From Syntrophobacter fumaroxidans MPOB (GTDB lineage Bacteria; Desulfobacterota; Syntrophobacteria; Syntrophobacterales; Syntrophobacteraceae), in contig NC_008554.1 of the NCBI RefSeq assembly GCF_000014965.1, positions 496,001 to 560,000 on the forward strand: a DNA stretch of 64,000 nucleotides. Reading direction: 5' to 3'. Shown one piece after another: positions 9,267-18,084 of this stretch (positions are counted from its first letter, which is position 1; every line of letters begins with the position of its first letter). The notes under the pieces were generated by a model. That model had not been told where the DNA came from. It saw only the letters and a program-made list of their open reading frames with translations, and made no database searches. The position numbers were made by a program, and so were the translations under genes.

Positions 9267-9728
9267 CTAATCCCAGGTGAGGATTTCCTCGTCGTAGAGG
9301 GTTTCGATCTTCCGCTTGTGCTTCAGTTCCTCGACGGCGAGCATTTCGAACAGTTTGGCCGTCTTTTCGTGCATGCACTTGTTCTTCCAGGCCTCGTAGA
9401 AGGCGTGGGCCTTCTCTTCCTTTTTCATGGCCAGGGTGAGCGCCTCCTGGTAGGTGACCTGTTCCGTGAACTTGACTTCGACCAGGTAGTCGCTGATCCG
9501 CAGGTCTTCGACCTTGTCCAGCGTGAGCGTGCCAAGGTCCATCGGATTCAAGTCCTTGAGCAGCGCGCGGTGACGTTCTTCCTCCTGCACCATTTCCTGG
9601 AAGAATTTCTTGATGCCGGGGTTCCTGGCCCGGTCCGCGCATTTCTGGTAAAAGTCCATGGCGGCTTCTTCCCGCGATATGGCGAAATTGATGACGTCAT
9701 CCATGGAACTGCAAGAAACCGTGCTCAT
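9267..9728 (-). CDS. Ferritin-like (rubrerythrin-type) di-iron protein without rubredoxin domain
   Basis: 153 residues, all helical. Four helices carry carboxylate/histidine ligands in the order REEAAMDFY, EEERH, KKEEKAHAFY and EELKHK, the ExxH pattern of a rubrerythrin-type di-iron site. The C-terminal rubredoxin FeS4 domain with its CxxC pairs is absent. Likely role: iron handling or peroxide reduction in an anaerobe (inferred). The ATG at 9728 has a strong AGGAGGTGG site. It is downstream of the adenine deaminase gene with a 159-base gap, so probably has its own promoter. A GC-rich inverted repeat (CGGGAGGC / GCCTCCCG) lies just past the stop. Confidence 0.8.
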   Translation of the reverse strand: MSTVSCSSMDDVINFAISREEAAMDFYQKCADRARNPGIKKFFQEMVQEEERHRALLKDLNPMDLGTLTLDKVEDLRISDYLVEVKFTEQVTYQEALTLAMKKEEKAHAFYEAWKNKCMHEKTAKLFEMLAVEELKHKRKIETLYDEEILTWD

Positions 9729-9780
9729 CTCCACCTCCTGGGTCTGCTTATTAAATTGTTCAACGTAACCGTCATGTTTC

Positions 9781-9840
9781 GGGCGACACCCCGAAGCACA
9801 AAAGAGATTCACCCGGGAATCCATTTTCCATGGAATCCCG
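9781..9840. repeat. Dispersed repeat, second family, copy 1
   Basis: A 60-base stretch (GCGACACCC, then CGAAGCA, then TCACCCGGGAATC and ATTTTC in the same order and spacing) recurs at 31373-31433 with only a few substitutions. Neither copy is coding. The function is unknown. Confidence 0.55.
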
Positions 9841-9887
9841 GTCCGGATCGGTGTCGGTCCGGAATGGCCCGCGGTGATCCGGGCCGT

Positions 9888-11618
9888 TCACGACGTTTCG
9901 AACAGCGAAACGGGGGAAAACGTCGAAACGTCGATCAGTCCAAGATCCGTCAACTTCAATTCGGGGATGACGGGAAGCGCCAGAAACGACAATGCCATGA
10001 AGGGGTTGCGGAGTCCGCTCCCCGCGGCGCGAGCGCGGCCCTGGAGCTGTTCCAGCCGTTCGGCGACCCGTTCCACGGGCTGATCGGACATGAGCCCGGC
10101 GATGGGCAGCGCAAGCACGTCCACCTCGGCTCCCGTTCGACCCGCGGCCATTCCTCCTCCCGATTTCCTGACGGCGTCCACCACGTGGAGGATGTCCGCA
10201 TCCGAAGCTCCCGCCACGATCAGGTTGTGCGAATCGTGGGCCACCGTGGTGGCGATGGCCCCCTCCTTGAGTCCCAACCCCTGCACGAAAGCCACCGCGG
10301 GGGGGCGGTCCGGGACATAGCGGTTGTACACGGCGAGCTTCAGAATGTCGCGATCGAGGTCCGCCACCGCGGCCCCTTCGTGGATTTTGGGCGGGAGCAC
10401 GATCTTGCGGGTGAGCAGAGTCCCCTCCCGGACCCCGATGATCCTGAGGAGGCCGGGCTGTGCGGGCACCACGAGATCCTCGGCCAGAAGGCGCGTGATG
10501 TGCATGGGGGAGGGAGGAGCCGCTACGCCGTTGCCGTTCCCGAGATCGAGAAGGAGGCGGCCGTCGCGGGCCACCTCGACGCCCGCCTTGAACACGCGCT
10601 CCGGCTGCCAGGGGTTGAGGGTGGGACTCATGCTGAAGTCGGCGTGGTACCCCGGGGCAAGGGCTCCCCGGCGGTCCAGGCGAAAATGCCTTGCCGGCGT
10701 CAGGGCGGCCAGGGAAAGCGCCCTCACGGGGGCCATCCCCAACGACATGGCACGATTCACGATGACGTTCATGTGACCCTCCCGGAGAAGCCCGTCCGGA
10801 TGAACGTCGTCGCTCACGAAGCAGCAGCGCGGCCAGGTGTGCTCGTCGACCGCGGGCAACAGGGCGGCGAGATCCCTTGACTGTCCGCCTTCGCGGATCA
10901 TGACGGTCATGCCCTTGGCCAGCTTCTCGCGGGCTTCCTCGAGCGTCGTGCATTCATGGTCGGAAGTGATTCCCGCGGCGACGTAAGCGTTGAGCCCCAA
11001 ATCGCCCAGTTGCGGAGCGTGGCCGTCGATGCGCCGCGCCTGGAAGAGCAGCAGTTTGTCGATCACGTCGGGAAAGCCGGAGAGAACGCCGGGGAAATTC
11101 ATCATCTCGGCAAGACCGATGAGCCGCTCGTGAGGCAGCAGAGCGTCCAGATCCGGAGCGCGCAGCGCGGCGCCCGACGTCTCCAGGGGCGTGGCGGGAA
11201 CGCAGCTCGGAAGATTGAAAAAGAAGTCCAGAGGCAGGCCTTCGGAAGCTTCCAGAAAATAGCGTATGCCGCTCAGCCCCAAAACGTTCGCGATCTCATG
11301 GGGGTCGGCCACCACCGCCGCGGTTCCCTGCGGCACGGCCGCGGCGCAGAATTGGGCGGGAGCGAGCAGCGTGCTTTCGATATGAATGTGTCCGTCGATG
11401 AATCCCGGGCAGACGTACATCCCGTCGGCATCGATCTCGCGCGCGGCGCGATAGCTCCCCCAGCCCGCGACGAACCCCTCGTGGATTGCCAGATCGACGG
11501 TGTCGATGCTGCCCGAAAGCACGTTGACCAGGCGGCACCTCCGTATGCAGAGATCAACGACACGCTTGCCCTGGGCGGCTTCGATGATCCGCGCCATGCG
11601 GCCTGTATCCCACTTCAT
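9888..11618 (-). CDS. ade: Adenine deaminase
   Basis: 576 residues, the usual length of bacterial adenine deaminase (adenine to hypoxanthine and ammonia, purine salvage). The amidohydrolase metal site appears as PGFIDGHIHIEST at 71-83. DPHEIANV at 105-112, the CVPAT segment and a LAEMMNFPGV stretch are diagnostic of the ade branch. Two further His-containing metal segments follow (SDHEC, DDVHPDG). The ATG at 11618 follows GGAGGGG. The de novo purine genes (purL, purQ, purN) are 15 kb away, so salvage and synthesis are encoded separately. Confidence 0.92.
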   Translation of the reverse strand: MKWDTGRMARIIEAAQGKRVVDLCIRRCRLVNVLSGSIDTVDLAIHEGFVAGWGSYRAAREIDADGMYVCPGFIDGHIHIESTLLAPAQFCAAAVPQGTAAVVADPHEIANVLGLSGIRYFLEASEGLPLDFFFNLPSCVPATPLETSGAALRAPDLDALLPHERLIGLAEMMNFPGVLSGFPDVIDKLLLFQARRIDGHAPQLGDLGLNAYVAAGITSDHECTTLEEAREKLAKGMTVMIREGGQSRDLAALLPAVDEHTWPRCCFVSDDVHPDGLLREGHMNVIVNRAMSLGMAPVRALSLAALTPARHFRLDRRGALAPGYHADFSMSPTLNPWQPERVFKAGVEVARDGRLLLDLGNGNGVAAPPSPMHITRLLAEDLVVPAQPGLLRIIGVREGTLLTRKIVLPPKIHEGAAVADLDRDILKLAVYNRYVPDRPPAVAFVQGLGLKEGAIATTVAHDSHNLIVAGASDADILHVVDAVRKSGGGMAAGRTGAEVDVLALPIAGLMSDQPVERVAERLEQLQGRARAAGSGLRNPFMALSFLALPVIPELKLTDLGLIDVSTFSPVSLFETS

Positions 11619-11736
11619 TCACCCCTCCGATGCAGAATCGAACGTTCGACTTTTTGCGCCCGCTCAGCCGACCGGGCGCCCGAAAAGAACGGTGATTGCG
11701 GCAATATATAAACAAGCGTGGTCGTTGGGAAGGAAA

Positions 11737-12234
11737 TTACATTTTGTACTTGCTGAAATCTTCCGGATTGAGCCCTTCCAGAAGCTCGGACCATTTTTCC
11801 CGGTTTTCCTTGTCGAAAACCGGTTTTGCCGATTCATCGGATTTCTGGAACTTGGAGATGACCTCCTCCTTCACGTAAATGGGAGCCTGCGTGCGCAACG
11901 CGATGGCGATGGCGTCGCTGGGCCGCGCGTCGATGGAGCTGACACGGTCTCGATCGCGGATGTAGATGAGGGCGTAGTAAGTGTTGTTGCGGAGATCGCA
12001 CACTTCGATGCGTTCGACTTTTACATCGAGATGGTTGAAGAAGTTGCGGATCAGGTCGTGCGTCATGGGACGGGGGAACTGGATCTTCTCCAGCTCGGTG
12101 GCGATGGAGGTCGCTTCGAGGAGGCCGATCCAGATGGGGAGGGTGGTATCGTCCTTGACGTCCCTCAATATCAGGATGGGCGTGTTGGTCTGCGGATCCA
12201 TCACCAGCCCCGTGACCTTCATTTCCTTGAACAT
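11737..12234 (-). CDS. DUF151 (bifunctional nuclease family) protein
   Basis: 165 residues with the DUF151/bifunctional nuclease core: an N-terminal V-x-G-L-x-M-D-P stretch, the ILPIWIG-like segment (LPIWIGLLEA) and the signature ARPSDAIAIALR. Some plant and bacterial members show DNase and RNase activity; in bacteria the biological role is unsettled. A charged tail follows the domain. The ATG at 12234 has an ideal AAGGAGG site four bases away. It lies 110 bases downstream of miaB on the same strand and probably belongs to the same transcription unit. Confidence 0.85.
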   Translation of the reverse strand: MFKEMKVTGLVMDPQTNTPILILRDVKDDTTLPIWIGLLEATSIATELEKIQFPRPMTHDLIRNFFNHLDVKVERIEVCDLRNNTYYALIYIRDRDRVSSIDARPSDAIAIALRTQAPIYVKEEVISKFQKSDESAKPVFDKENREKWSELLEGLNPEDFSKYKM

Positions 12235-12344
12235 GATGCCTCCTTGGATGATCCCGTCCACCGGTGGAGCGATTCGGTGTCGGCCGGTCCGATCATGACA
12301 CGACGCCCTTGAATGTTAAACGGCATCGGCGGCAAAGGAAACCC

Positions 12345-13715
12345 TTAACTTTCTTTCCCCGGTTGAGACAACAGTTCGCCTTTGAGCGAATGGGAATAGG
12401 CGGCGACAATCCGGACAGGAACGATTTTACCCGTGAGATCGACAGGGCACTGGAAGTTGATGATCCTGTTTTGCTGGGTCCGGCCGGTCATCTGCCCGTT
12501 GGACGCCTTGCTCGGACCTTCTACGAGCACCTCCCGGACAGTCCCTGTTTCGGCAAGGTTCTTCTGCAAAGTAATGTCTGCCTGGATGCTCTGCAACCGT
12601 GCCAGCCTTCGGACCTTGACGTCCATGGGCACCTTGTCGGGAAAACCGGCTGCCCGCGTGAGCGGACGGTCCGAGTAGCGGAATGAGAAAAGCGAGTCGA
12701 AACGGACCTCTTCAATGAGCCGCAGGGTTTGCAGGTAGTCCTCCTCACTCTCTGCGGGGAACCCCACGATGACGTCCGTCGAAAGCGCGATTTCAGGACA
12801 CACCTCCCGCAGCCGGGCAATCTTTTCGAGGTACTGCCGCGCGGTGTACCCGCGGTGCATGAGCTTGAGGATGCCGTCCGAACCCGACTGAAAGGGCAGA
12901 TGCAGGTGTTTGCACAGAAAGGGCAGGCCGGCGAAACACTCGATGAGATCTTCCGTGAGGTCCTTGGGGTGGGACGTGGTGAAGCGGACCCGCCTGATGG
13001 ATGTTTCCTTCCCGATGCGGCGCAGCAGATCGGGAAAAGAAATCGGGTCCGGCAGCCCCCGGCCGTAGGAATTCACGTTCTGTCCCAGCAGCAGCACTTC
13101 CCTGGCGCCGCGGGACGCCAGGAAGTCGATCTCGCGCAGGATGTCGTCGGGCGCGCGGCTCCTTTCGCGCCCTCGAACGTGCGGTACGATGCAATAGGTG
13201 CAGAAATTGTTGCAGCCCTGCATGATGGTCACCTGAGCGACCACATCACCGGTCCCCACCGTCCTGCACTTATCCGTCGTGAACCCCTGCAGCTCTTCGG
13301 CGGGCAAATGCGCGACCCTCCGTTTCGACCGTTCGACTTCTTCCAGCAAAGAGGCGATGGAGCCGATTCCGCGGGTCCCAACCACCAGGTCGACGTGTTC
13401 GAAACGCTTGAGCAGGCCGTCGCCCAACTGCTGAGCGACGCATCCCGCGACAACGATTTTCAGCCATGGACGGTGCGCCTTCAGGCGGCGCAGACGCCCC
13501 AGGAAGGAGTAGACCTTCTGCTCGGCCTTGTCGCGCACGGAGCACGTGTTGAGAAAGATCACGTCGGCGTCGGCAATGTCCGAAGTGGGACGATACCCTA
13601 CGGCGCAGAGCAGCCGGAGGGCCCGCTGACTGTCGTATTCGTTCATCTGGCAGCCGAAGGTGCGAACGTACAGGTAACGCGGCGCGGGGGCCGTCTTGGC
13701 AAGCGGAGTGATCAT
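12345..13715 (-). CDS. miaB: tRNA-2-methylthio-N6-dimethylallyladenosine synthase
   Basis: 456 residues. The methylthiotransferase domain binds one 4Fe-4S cluster through C22, C58 and C92. The radical SAM domain binds the second through CNNFCTYC (C168, C172, C175). A TRAM domain closes the protein. It adds the 2-methylthio group to i6A37 in tRNAs reading UNN codons. The N-terminal TFGCQMNEYDS motif assigns it to MiaB rather than RimO or MtaB. The start at 13715 lies seven bases after the stop of the upstream cyclic-nucleotide-binding gene, so the two are co-transcribed; the ribosome site is weak, which fits translational coupling. Confidence 0.94.
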   Translation of the reverse strand: MITPLAKTAPAPRYLYVRTFGCQMNEYDSQRALRLLCAVGYRPTSDIADADVIFLNTCSVRDKAEQKVYSFLGRLRRLKAHRPWLKIVVAGCVAQQLGDGLLKRFEHVDLVVGTRGIGSIASLLEEVERSKRRVAHLPAEELQGFTTDKCRTVGTGDVVAQVTIMQGCNNFCTYCIVPHVRGRERSRAPDDILREIDFLASRGAREVLLLGQNVNSYGRGLPDPISFPDLLRRIGKETSIRRVRFTTSHPKDLTEDLIECFAGLPFLCKHLHLPFQSGSDGILKLMHRGYTARQYLEKIARLREVCPEIALSTDVIVGFPAESEEDYLQTLRLIEEVRFDSLFSFRYSDRPLTRAAGFPDKVPMDVKVRRLARLQSIQADITLQKNLAETGTVREVLVEGPSKASNGQMTGRTQQNRIINFQCPVDLTGKIVPVRIVAAYSHSLKGELLSQPGKES

Positions 13716-13722
13716 GGTTTTC

Positions 13723-14490
13723 TTATGCGAGACTTCCTGCGAACTTGCGGTTGATTTCCACCAGCCGGGAAACGAGAGTGCGCATCATCTGAAGAGCAAC
13801 GTCCGGATAATCTCGAATTATAATTTCCAGATCGTCGATATTGTATATCTCGACCACGCTGTCTCCCAGACTCGTGATGGTGGCCTGTCGGGGCAGGCTG
13901 AGAAGCCCGGCCATTTCGCCGAAAAACTCGCCGGGTTTTTCGATTCGGGCCACTTCATGTCCCGCAATGGTCACACGCAGACCGCCCTGGGTTGAAACCA
14001 GCCGGTAAAAACTGCTTCCCGTCGTGCCTTCCTCGATAATGATTTCACCATCATTGTAAAAGTTGACGCTCACGTCTTCGAGCGCAAACGCGTCGGCGTC
14101 GTGCAGCAGGTGCTTGGTGGTCTGTGAGAGCTGATGCAGGGTCGACACGAGGACGCTCCTGACCATCCTGGGGCTTTCCCGGATCACGTGGTCGAGAGCT
14201 TCCGGGCCATAGGCGGCGACACGCGACTTGGTCAGGGCGCGAGCGGTGTAGTGCGCCGCTCTCTTGAAAATGACGTTTTCAAGGCCGAAAACATCCTGGT
14301 CTTCCAGGACACGTACCTTTTTCCCCCGCTGACTGATTCTCACCTGACCGCTGAGGATCACGAAGAAACACGAGCACTCCTCGCCCTCTCTGAATATCTC
14401 ATCGCCGTAACGGTAAGTGTGTATCTCCAGGGCTTGGGCCGGATTCAGCCCGCTTCTCTCTTCTTCAACGTTGTCAACGATTGCGTGCAT
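13723..14490 (-). CDS. Tandem cyclic-nucleotide-binding (CRP-like sensor) domain protein
   Basis: 255 residues carrying two cNMP-binding beta-barrels. The first spans about 20-130 (YRYGDEIFREGEE, then an ILSGQVRI segment). The second spans about 140-245 (YNDGEIIIEEGTTGSSFY, then FFGEMAGLLSLPRQATITS). No helix-turn-helix is present, so it is a sensor or adaptor rather than a CRP/FNR transcription factor. The phosphate-binding cassette of the second domain (GEMAGLLSLPRQAT) looks intact. The ATG at 14490 is taken; a TTG five codons upstream is less well supported. It forms an operon with miaB. Confidence 0.8.
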   Translation of the reverse strand: MHAIVDNVEEERSGLNPAQALEIHTYRYGDEIFREGEECSCFFVILSGQVRISQRGKKVRVLEDQDVFGLENVIFKRAAHYTARALTKSRVAAYGPEALDHVIRESPRMVRSVLVSTLHQLSQTTKHLLHDADAFALEDVSVNFYNDGEIIIEEGTTGSSFYRLVSTQGGLRVTIAGHEVARIEKPGEFFGEMAGLLSLPRQATITSLGDSVVEIYNIDDLEIIIRDYPDVALQMMRTLVSRLVEINRKFAGSLA

Positions 14491-14708
14491 TCGTGAAGTT
14501 CCCAACCAAGGGGATTTCTGCTTCCCTGAGAGGGGGAAACCGTTCGTCGGATCGGCAAATCACTGTCCCCGACCGCAAAGTGCAGTTGGAGTATCCTGTT
14601 CAGATCAACCGCGCGGAACAATCGCTCGATATATTGTTTAGCCAATTCCCCATGGTATTGCAAGTGAATTGCAGATCAAGCTCAAGCCACGCAAGATATT
14701 CGTTCGAC

Positions 14709-14987
14709 TTACATGAACCCTGCCGGTTCACCGGAGCGGGCGGGTCGCTCGGGTCGGTTTTCGATATCGATGGGACGATACTTCAGGAATTTCCGTTCCT
14801 GGTGTAGAATGGCGTCCAGGTCGCGTTCGCACCCCGGAGCGATGTTGAGTTGAACGAGCCCGAGTTTTCGGTCGATGGTGGAAAGGATGGCCATCCCTTC
14901 ATAGGCCTCCAGGACAAATCGGAGGTAATGGATTTGAATCGGGTCCATGAGGAACCGGTGAATCGTGCAGTTTGTGGGAACAGACAA
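14709..14987 (-). CDS. DUF4911-type small protein
   Basis: 92 residues, matching in style the DUF4911 proteins of deltaproteobacteria: an ISYLRFV/IHYLRFVLEAYEG-like core and a GLVQL-x-I-x-P-G segment. The function is unknown. TTG at 14987 is the probable start, with AGGGAGA ten bases upstream; the first internal ATG (14948) has no ribosome site. The C-terminal ~15 residues are charged and proline-rich. It lies upstream of the cyclic-nucleotide sensor, separated by 218 non-coding bases. Confidence 0.65.
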   Translation of the reverse strand: MSVPTNCTIHRFLMDPIQIHYLRFVLEAYEGMAILSTIDRKLGLVQLNIAPGCERDLDAILHQERKFLKYRPIDIENRPERPARSGEPAGFM

Positions 14988-15265
14988 CGGTTATTTCTCC
15001 CTTTAGTTTCTCCGGCGACTGTGTTACCAGGAATATACCCTCAAGGACGGGAGTTGCACAACTGTTTCTACTCCTATTGCCGGGTGGGGAGTCAGTGGGA
15101 TATGCAGATTGACCGATTCCAAGCGCGGGGCGGGAATAAACCCTGCCCTCCGGCCGACGGGGTTGTCGGCCTCCTGCGGGGGCGGCCCTTGCATTCGCTC
15201 CGATCGGCGTTGCGAGCCCCGGAATCGCTCAACCCGGGTGGGAGTCTATTCCGAGGACGATCCGT

Positions 15266-17023
15266 ATGACACATGCCGCAAGAAAATGCGTTGTGACGGG
15301 ATTGGCGCTGGCCGCGCTTTTGTTGACCTCCGCCTTTGGGCTCGACCCTCGCGACGGATGGAGTCAGACCGTGTTTTTCAGCCAGGGGCAGGCGCCCTAC
15401 GATCCCCAGAATCGGCAAAAAAGTCAGCAGAATGCCGTTCGTGAATTTCAGGTGCAGGCCATCACGCAGGCCGTGGGTACATTCCTGAGCACGTCACAGA
15501 TGGGGACCAAGTTTCAGGCCATCAAGGACAAAGTGCTTCGCCAGCCGGAACGATACGTGGATGCATACCAGGTCTTTTCCGAAACCGTCGAGAACGGCAG
15601 GTATCAGGTTGCGGGGCAGGTTACGGTGGCAATGGGGCTGTTGAAAAAAGACCTCATCGCTTTCGACATCTACGCGTCCGACGATGCGGGGGAGGATGGG
15701 AAAAGAGATGAAGACGCGGTTCCTCCCCGCGCAGGCCCCGGGGAGCCCGCACCCGTCCGGCCCGGAGCCCGGGTGACGGACGATTCGAACGGCGGGGCCA
15801 AGGCCCCGCCCGGAGGCCCGGCGGGGGATGCGGATGAGGACGGCGAGGGGGTCACCGACCAGGAGAGTGATGAGGAGAGTGTCGGGGAACAAGGCGGAAT
15901 TCCGGCGGGAGCCCGGAAGGAACCTTCGGCGAGGATCCGCCCCGGAGCCCCTTCGGATGACGCGGAAGCAAACGGCGATACGGTGACGGACGAACCGGGC
16001 GATGAGCAGGAGGCCGAGGACCAGGGTGGACCTCCGGCGGGAGCTCGGGAGGAACCTTCGGCGAGGATCCGCCCCGGAGCCCCCGCGGGGGAAGCGGAAG
16101 ACGATGGCGATGCGGCTTCCGACACGGCCGGCGGTGAACCTGCCCGTGAAGGACAGGGTGGAGCTCCGGCCGGAGCGCAGGGCAAGGCGCGGCCTGAGGC
16201 TCGAGAAGCGGCCCCGGTCCCGGCCGGCGGCCCACGCGGAATAACCTCGACTTCCAACGAGATATTCTGGGCGGTCTCGGAAAAATGGGACCAGACCTGG
16301 TACCTGCCCGGAGACCTGAAAGACCCCCGGGGGCTCTTTGCGGCGAGTGTTGTCCAGGAACTGCTGGACTACCGCTACACCCTGCACTTTCCGGAACCCG
16401 GAGCCCTCAAAGTCGACAACATGGGGAACGCCTCTTCGAGCCAGGCGGTATCCCAGGCCAGGATGCTGGGAATCCGGAACGTGGTGGTGGGCCGGGTGGT
16501 GTTGCACCAGCGGAGCAAGGAACCCGCGCGTCTCGATGCCGAGCTTCAAATCATCGAAGCGGCGTCGGGCAAGTCCCTGGGGAAGCTCCGCAAAACCCGG
16601 AACCTCGAAGAGTTGACCAACCAGGAAGGAGCCATGGAGCTTGCCGGGGATGTCACGAATGAGCTGACGGGGTTGCTGTCCGGGGACACTCGCGCCGCGG
16701 CTCCGGCCGGCCCGGTGCCCGTGGCCGGCGAGGGGGAATGGGTGCTGAGGCTCCAGGCGGCGGACCATCACGCGTATTGGAGGGAGGTGGAGAAGCTGCT
16801 CCGGGAGCAGGCGCGGGGGATGACCATGCTCGGAATGGAAATGGGGCCCCAGGAGACCGTGATCCGGCTCGGCGGAATCGACGGCCGCACGCTTTCCTCA
16901 CTCGACGGGAGGGTGCTCTCCGGCGGGGTCACGATCAAAATCGATGACTTGTCGCCCGACACGCGGACGACACGAGTGTTGTTCGTTCGGCAGGCAGTGC
17001 CGCAACCCGGGCCGAAACCATGA
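15266..17023 (+). CDS. Exported FlgT-like protein with acidic Pro/Ala-rich repeat linker
   Basis: 585 residues with an N-terminal signal peptide (hydrophobic core at about 11-26). Residues 40-130 look like an FlgT N-terminal-type domain (A-V-G-x-F-L-S, then RYVDAYQVFSE and YQVAGQVTV). Residues about 140-325 are a low-complexity linker rich in Gly, Ala, Pro, Asp and Glu that contains a tandem 44-residue repeat (period 132 bases, 15902 and 16034) with the motif EPSARIRPGAP. The C-terminal ~260 residues contain two alpha/beta domains. FlgT-like proteins belong to envelope or flagellar-collar assemblies; the role here is inferred. The stop overlaps the pgsA start (ATGA). Confidence 0.6.
   Translation: MTHAARKCVVTGLALAALLLTSAFGLDPRDGWSQTVFFSQGQAPYDPQNRQKSQQNAVREFQVQAITQAVGTFLSTSQMGTKFQAIKDKVLRQPERYVDAYQVFSETVENGRYQVAGQVTVAMGLLKKDLIAFDIYASDDAGEDGKRDEDAVPPRAGPGEPAPVRPGARVTDDSNGGAKAPPGGPAGDADEDGEGVTDQESDEESVGEQGGIPAGARKEPSARIRPGAPSDDAEANGDTVTDEPGDEQEAEDQGGPPAGAREEPSARIRPGAPAGEAEDDGDAASDTAGGEPAREGQGGAPAGAQGKARPEAREAAPVPAGGPRGITSTSNEIFWAVSEKWDQTWYLPGDLKDPRGLFAASVVQELLDYRYTLHFPEPGALKVDNMGNASSSQAVSQARMLGIRNVVVGRVVLHQRSKEPARLDAELQIIEAASGKSLGKLRKTRNLEELTNQEGAMELAGDVTNELTGLLSGDTRAAAPAGPVPVAGEGEWVLRLQAADHHAYWREVEKLLREQARGMTMLGMEMGPQETVIRLGGIDGRTLSSLDGRVLSGGVTIKIDDLSPDTRTTRVLFVRQAVPQPGPKP
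15902..16165 (+). repeat. Tandem 132-base repeat inside the exported protein gene
   Basis: Two in-frame copies of a 132-base unit start at 15902 and 16034; a more diverged unit precedes them. The most conserved stretch encodes EPSARIRPGAP. An exact period in multiples of three indicates expansion or contraction by slippage without frameshift, so linker length may vary between strains. Confidence 0.7.
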
Positions 17024-17568
17024 CGGTGCCGAATCTGCTCACCATTCTGCGCATCCTGCTCACTCCGGTGCTGGTGTGGCTGCTCCTAGAAAACAGGCTC
17101 AACGAAGCACTGACGGTCTTCTTCATTGCCGGCGCGACCGACGGGCTCGATGGGCTGATTGCTCGCGTGTTTCATCAGAAGTCCAAGCTTGGAGCCTACC
17201 TGGACCCGCTGGCCGACAAGATCCTGCTGGTCACCTCCTTCGTCCTGCTGGGGCACATGGGGTACATTCCCTACTGGCTCGTGATCGTGGCGGTAAGCCG
17301 TGATGCGATCATCCTGCTCGGCCTGTTGAGCCTCATGTTTCACCAGGTGCGGGTGGAGATCCAGCCCGTGCTGCTCAGCAAGCTCACCACGCTCTTTCAG
17401 TTGGGGACGATTCTCGCGACCATGGGTTCCGGGCTGTTTCAGCTTCCTCAGGGGGGATACACGGCCCTTTTCGTGACCACCGCGGTGCTGACCGTTGCCG
17501 GCGGCGTTCAGTACATTATGATCGGGATTGCCTTGCTGGACAGCCGGCGGGGCGGTCACGCGGATTGA
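17020..17568 (+). CDS. pgsA: CDP-diacylglycerol-glycerol-3-phosphate 3-phosphatidyltransferase
   Basis: 182 residues, an integral membrane enzyme that makes phosphatidylglycerophosphate, the committed step to phosphatidylglycerol and cardiolipin. The CDP-alcohol phosphotransferase signature D-x2-D-G-x2-A-R-x8-G-x3-D-x3-D is complete, running from DGLDGLIAR to GAYLDPLADK (residues about 41-67). It has about five to six membrane segments. Its ATG overlaps the stop of the upstream exported-protein gene as ATGA, so translation is coupled. Confidence 0.92.
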   Translation: MTVPNLLTILRILLTPVLVWLLLENRLNEALTVFFIAGATDGLDGLIARVFHQKSKLGAYLDPLADKILLVTSFVLLGHMGYIPYWLVIVAVSRDAIILLGLLSLMFHQVRVEIQPVLLSKLTTLFQLGTILATMGSGLFQLPQGGYTALFVTTAVLTVAGGVQYIMIGIALLDSRRGGHAD

Positions 17569-17742
17569 AGGGATGCCGCGCCGAAGGTCAATGAGCCGCC
17601 TTCGGGGCTCTTTGGCCCGCCGGCGGAGGTCGCCGTGCACAACACGCTCGATGTCGTTCCCGCCGACCGAAGCGCCTTCCGGAAGCCGCAACCGACCCGG
17701 CCGCGGAAGCCCGGGGCGAAAGGCCTGCGTTCCGCATTTTGC

Positions 17743-17771
17743 TTGACATGATCCTGCCGTGCCGTTATAGA
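17743..17771 (+). promoter_or_regulatory. Predicted sigma70 promoter of tRNA-Val
   Basis: TTGACA at 17743-17748 and TATAGA at 17766-17771 are separated by exactly 17 bases, with the tRNA starting 13 bases after the -10 box. This is one of the best consensus matches in the window and fits a stable-RNA promoter. Confidence 0.7.
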
Positions 17772-17784
17772 GACAAGAACCCGT

Positions 17785-17859
17785 AGGCACGTAGCTCAGG
17801 GGGAGAGCGCTACCTTGACGCGGTAGAAGTCGGCGGTTCGAAACCGCCCGTGCCTACCA
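17785..17859 (+). tRNA. tRNA-Val (anticodon GAC)
   Basis: A complete cloverleaf with a 7-bp acceptor stem AGGCACG/CGTGCCT, D-stem GCTC/GAGC, anticodon stem CTACC/GGTAG with loop TTGACGC, T-stem GGCGG/CCGCC with loop TTCGAAA, and encoded CCA. The anticodon is GAC, reading GUC and GUU valine codons. The short variable loop is type I. Confidence 0.95.
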
Positions 17860-17991
17860 CATTTGCCGGACTTTGTGTATCGCATAAGCAGGAGCGTCAA
17901 TAACATCTGAGATAAGGCGCCTGGTTGGCTCGTTGGATCCTGAATACAGTTCGAAGAATAGCTTCATCAGATGCAGGATCGTACTCATGAG

Positions 17992-18026
17992 AGGCATCTT
18001 CCCTTGTAGGGCAGGGTGCCTTTTTT
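17992..18026 (+). terminator. Hairpin plus T-run in the thrS leader (possible attenuator)
   Basis: AGGCA (17992-17996), then a CCCT segment, a short loop and AGGG, closes with TGCCT (18017-18021) directly followed by TTTTTT. It lies 58 bases before the thrS ATG and downstream of tRNA-Val, so it may either end the tRNA transcript or act as an attenuator for the thrS operon. No T-box core sequence is seen upstream. Confidence 0.6.
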
Positions 18027-18084
18027 GTTAAATTCCCGGGTTCGGCGGCCAAACCGCGAGGGTTTCCAACAGCAGGAAGTCGAA

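Noticed and set aside
17971-18009. Short leader peptide with regulatory codons before thrS
   Set aside because: A 12-codon ATG frame ends inside the hairpin, but it has only one Thr codon and no ribosome site.
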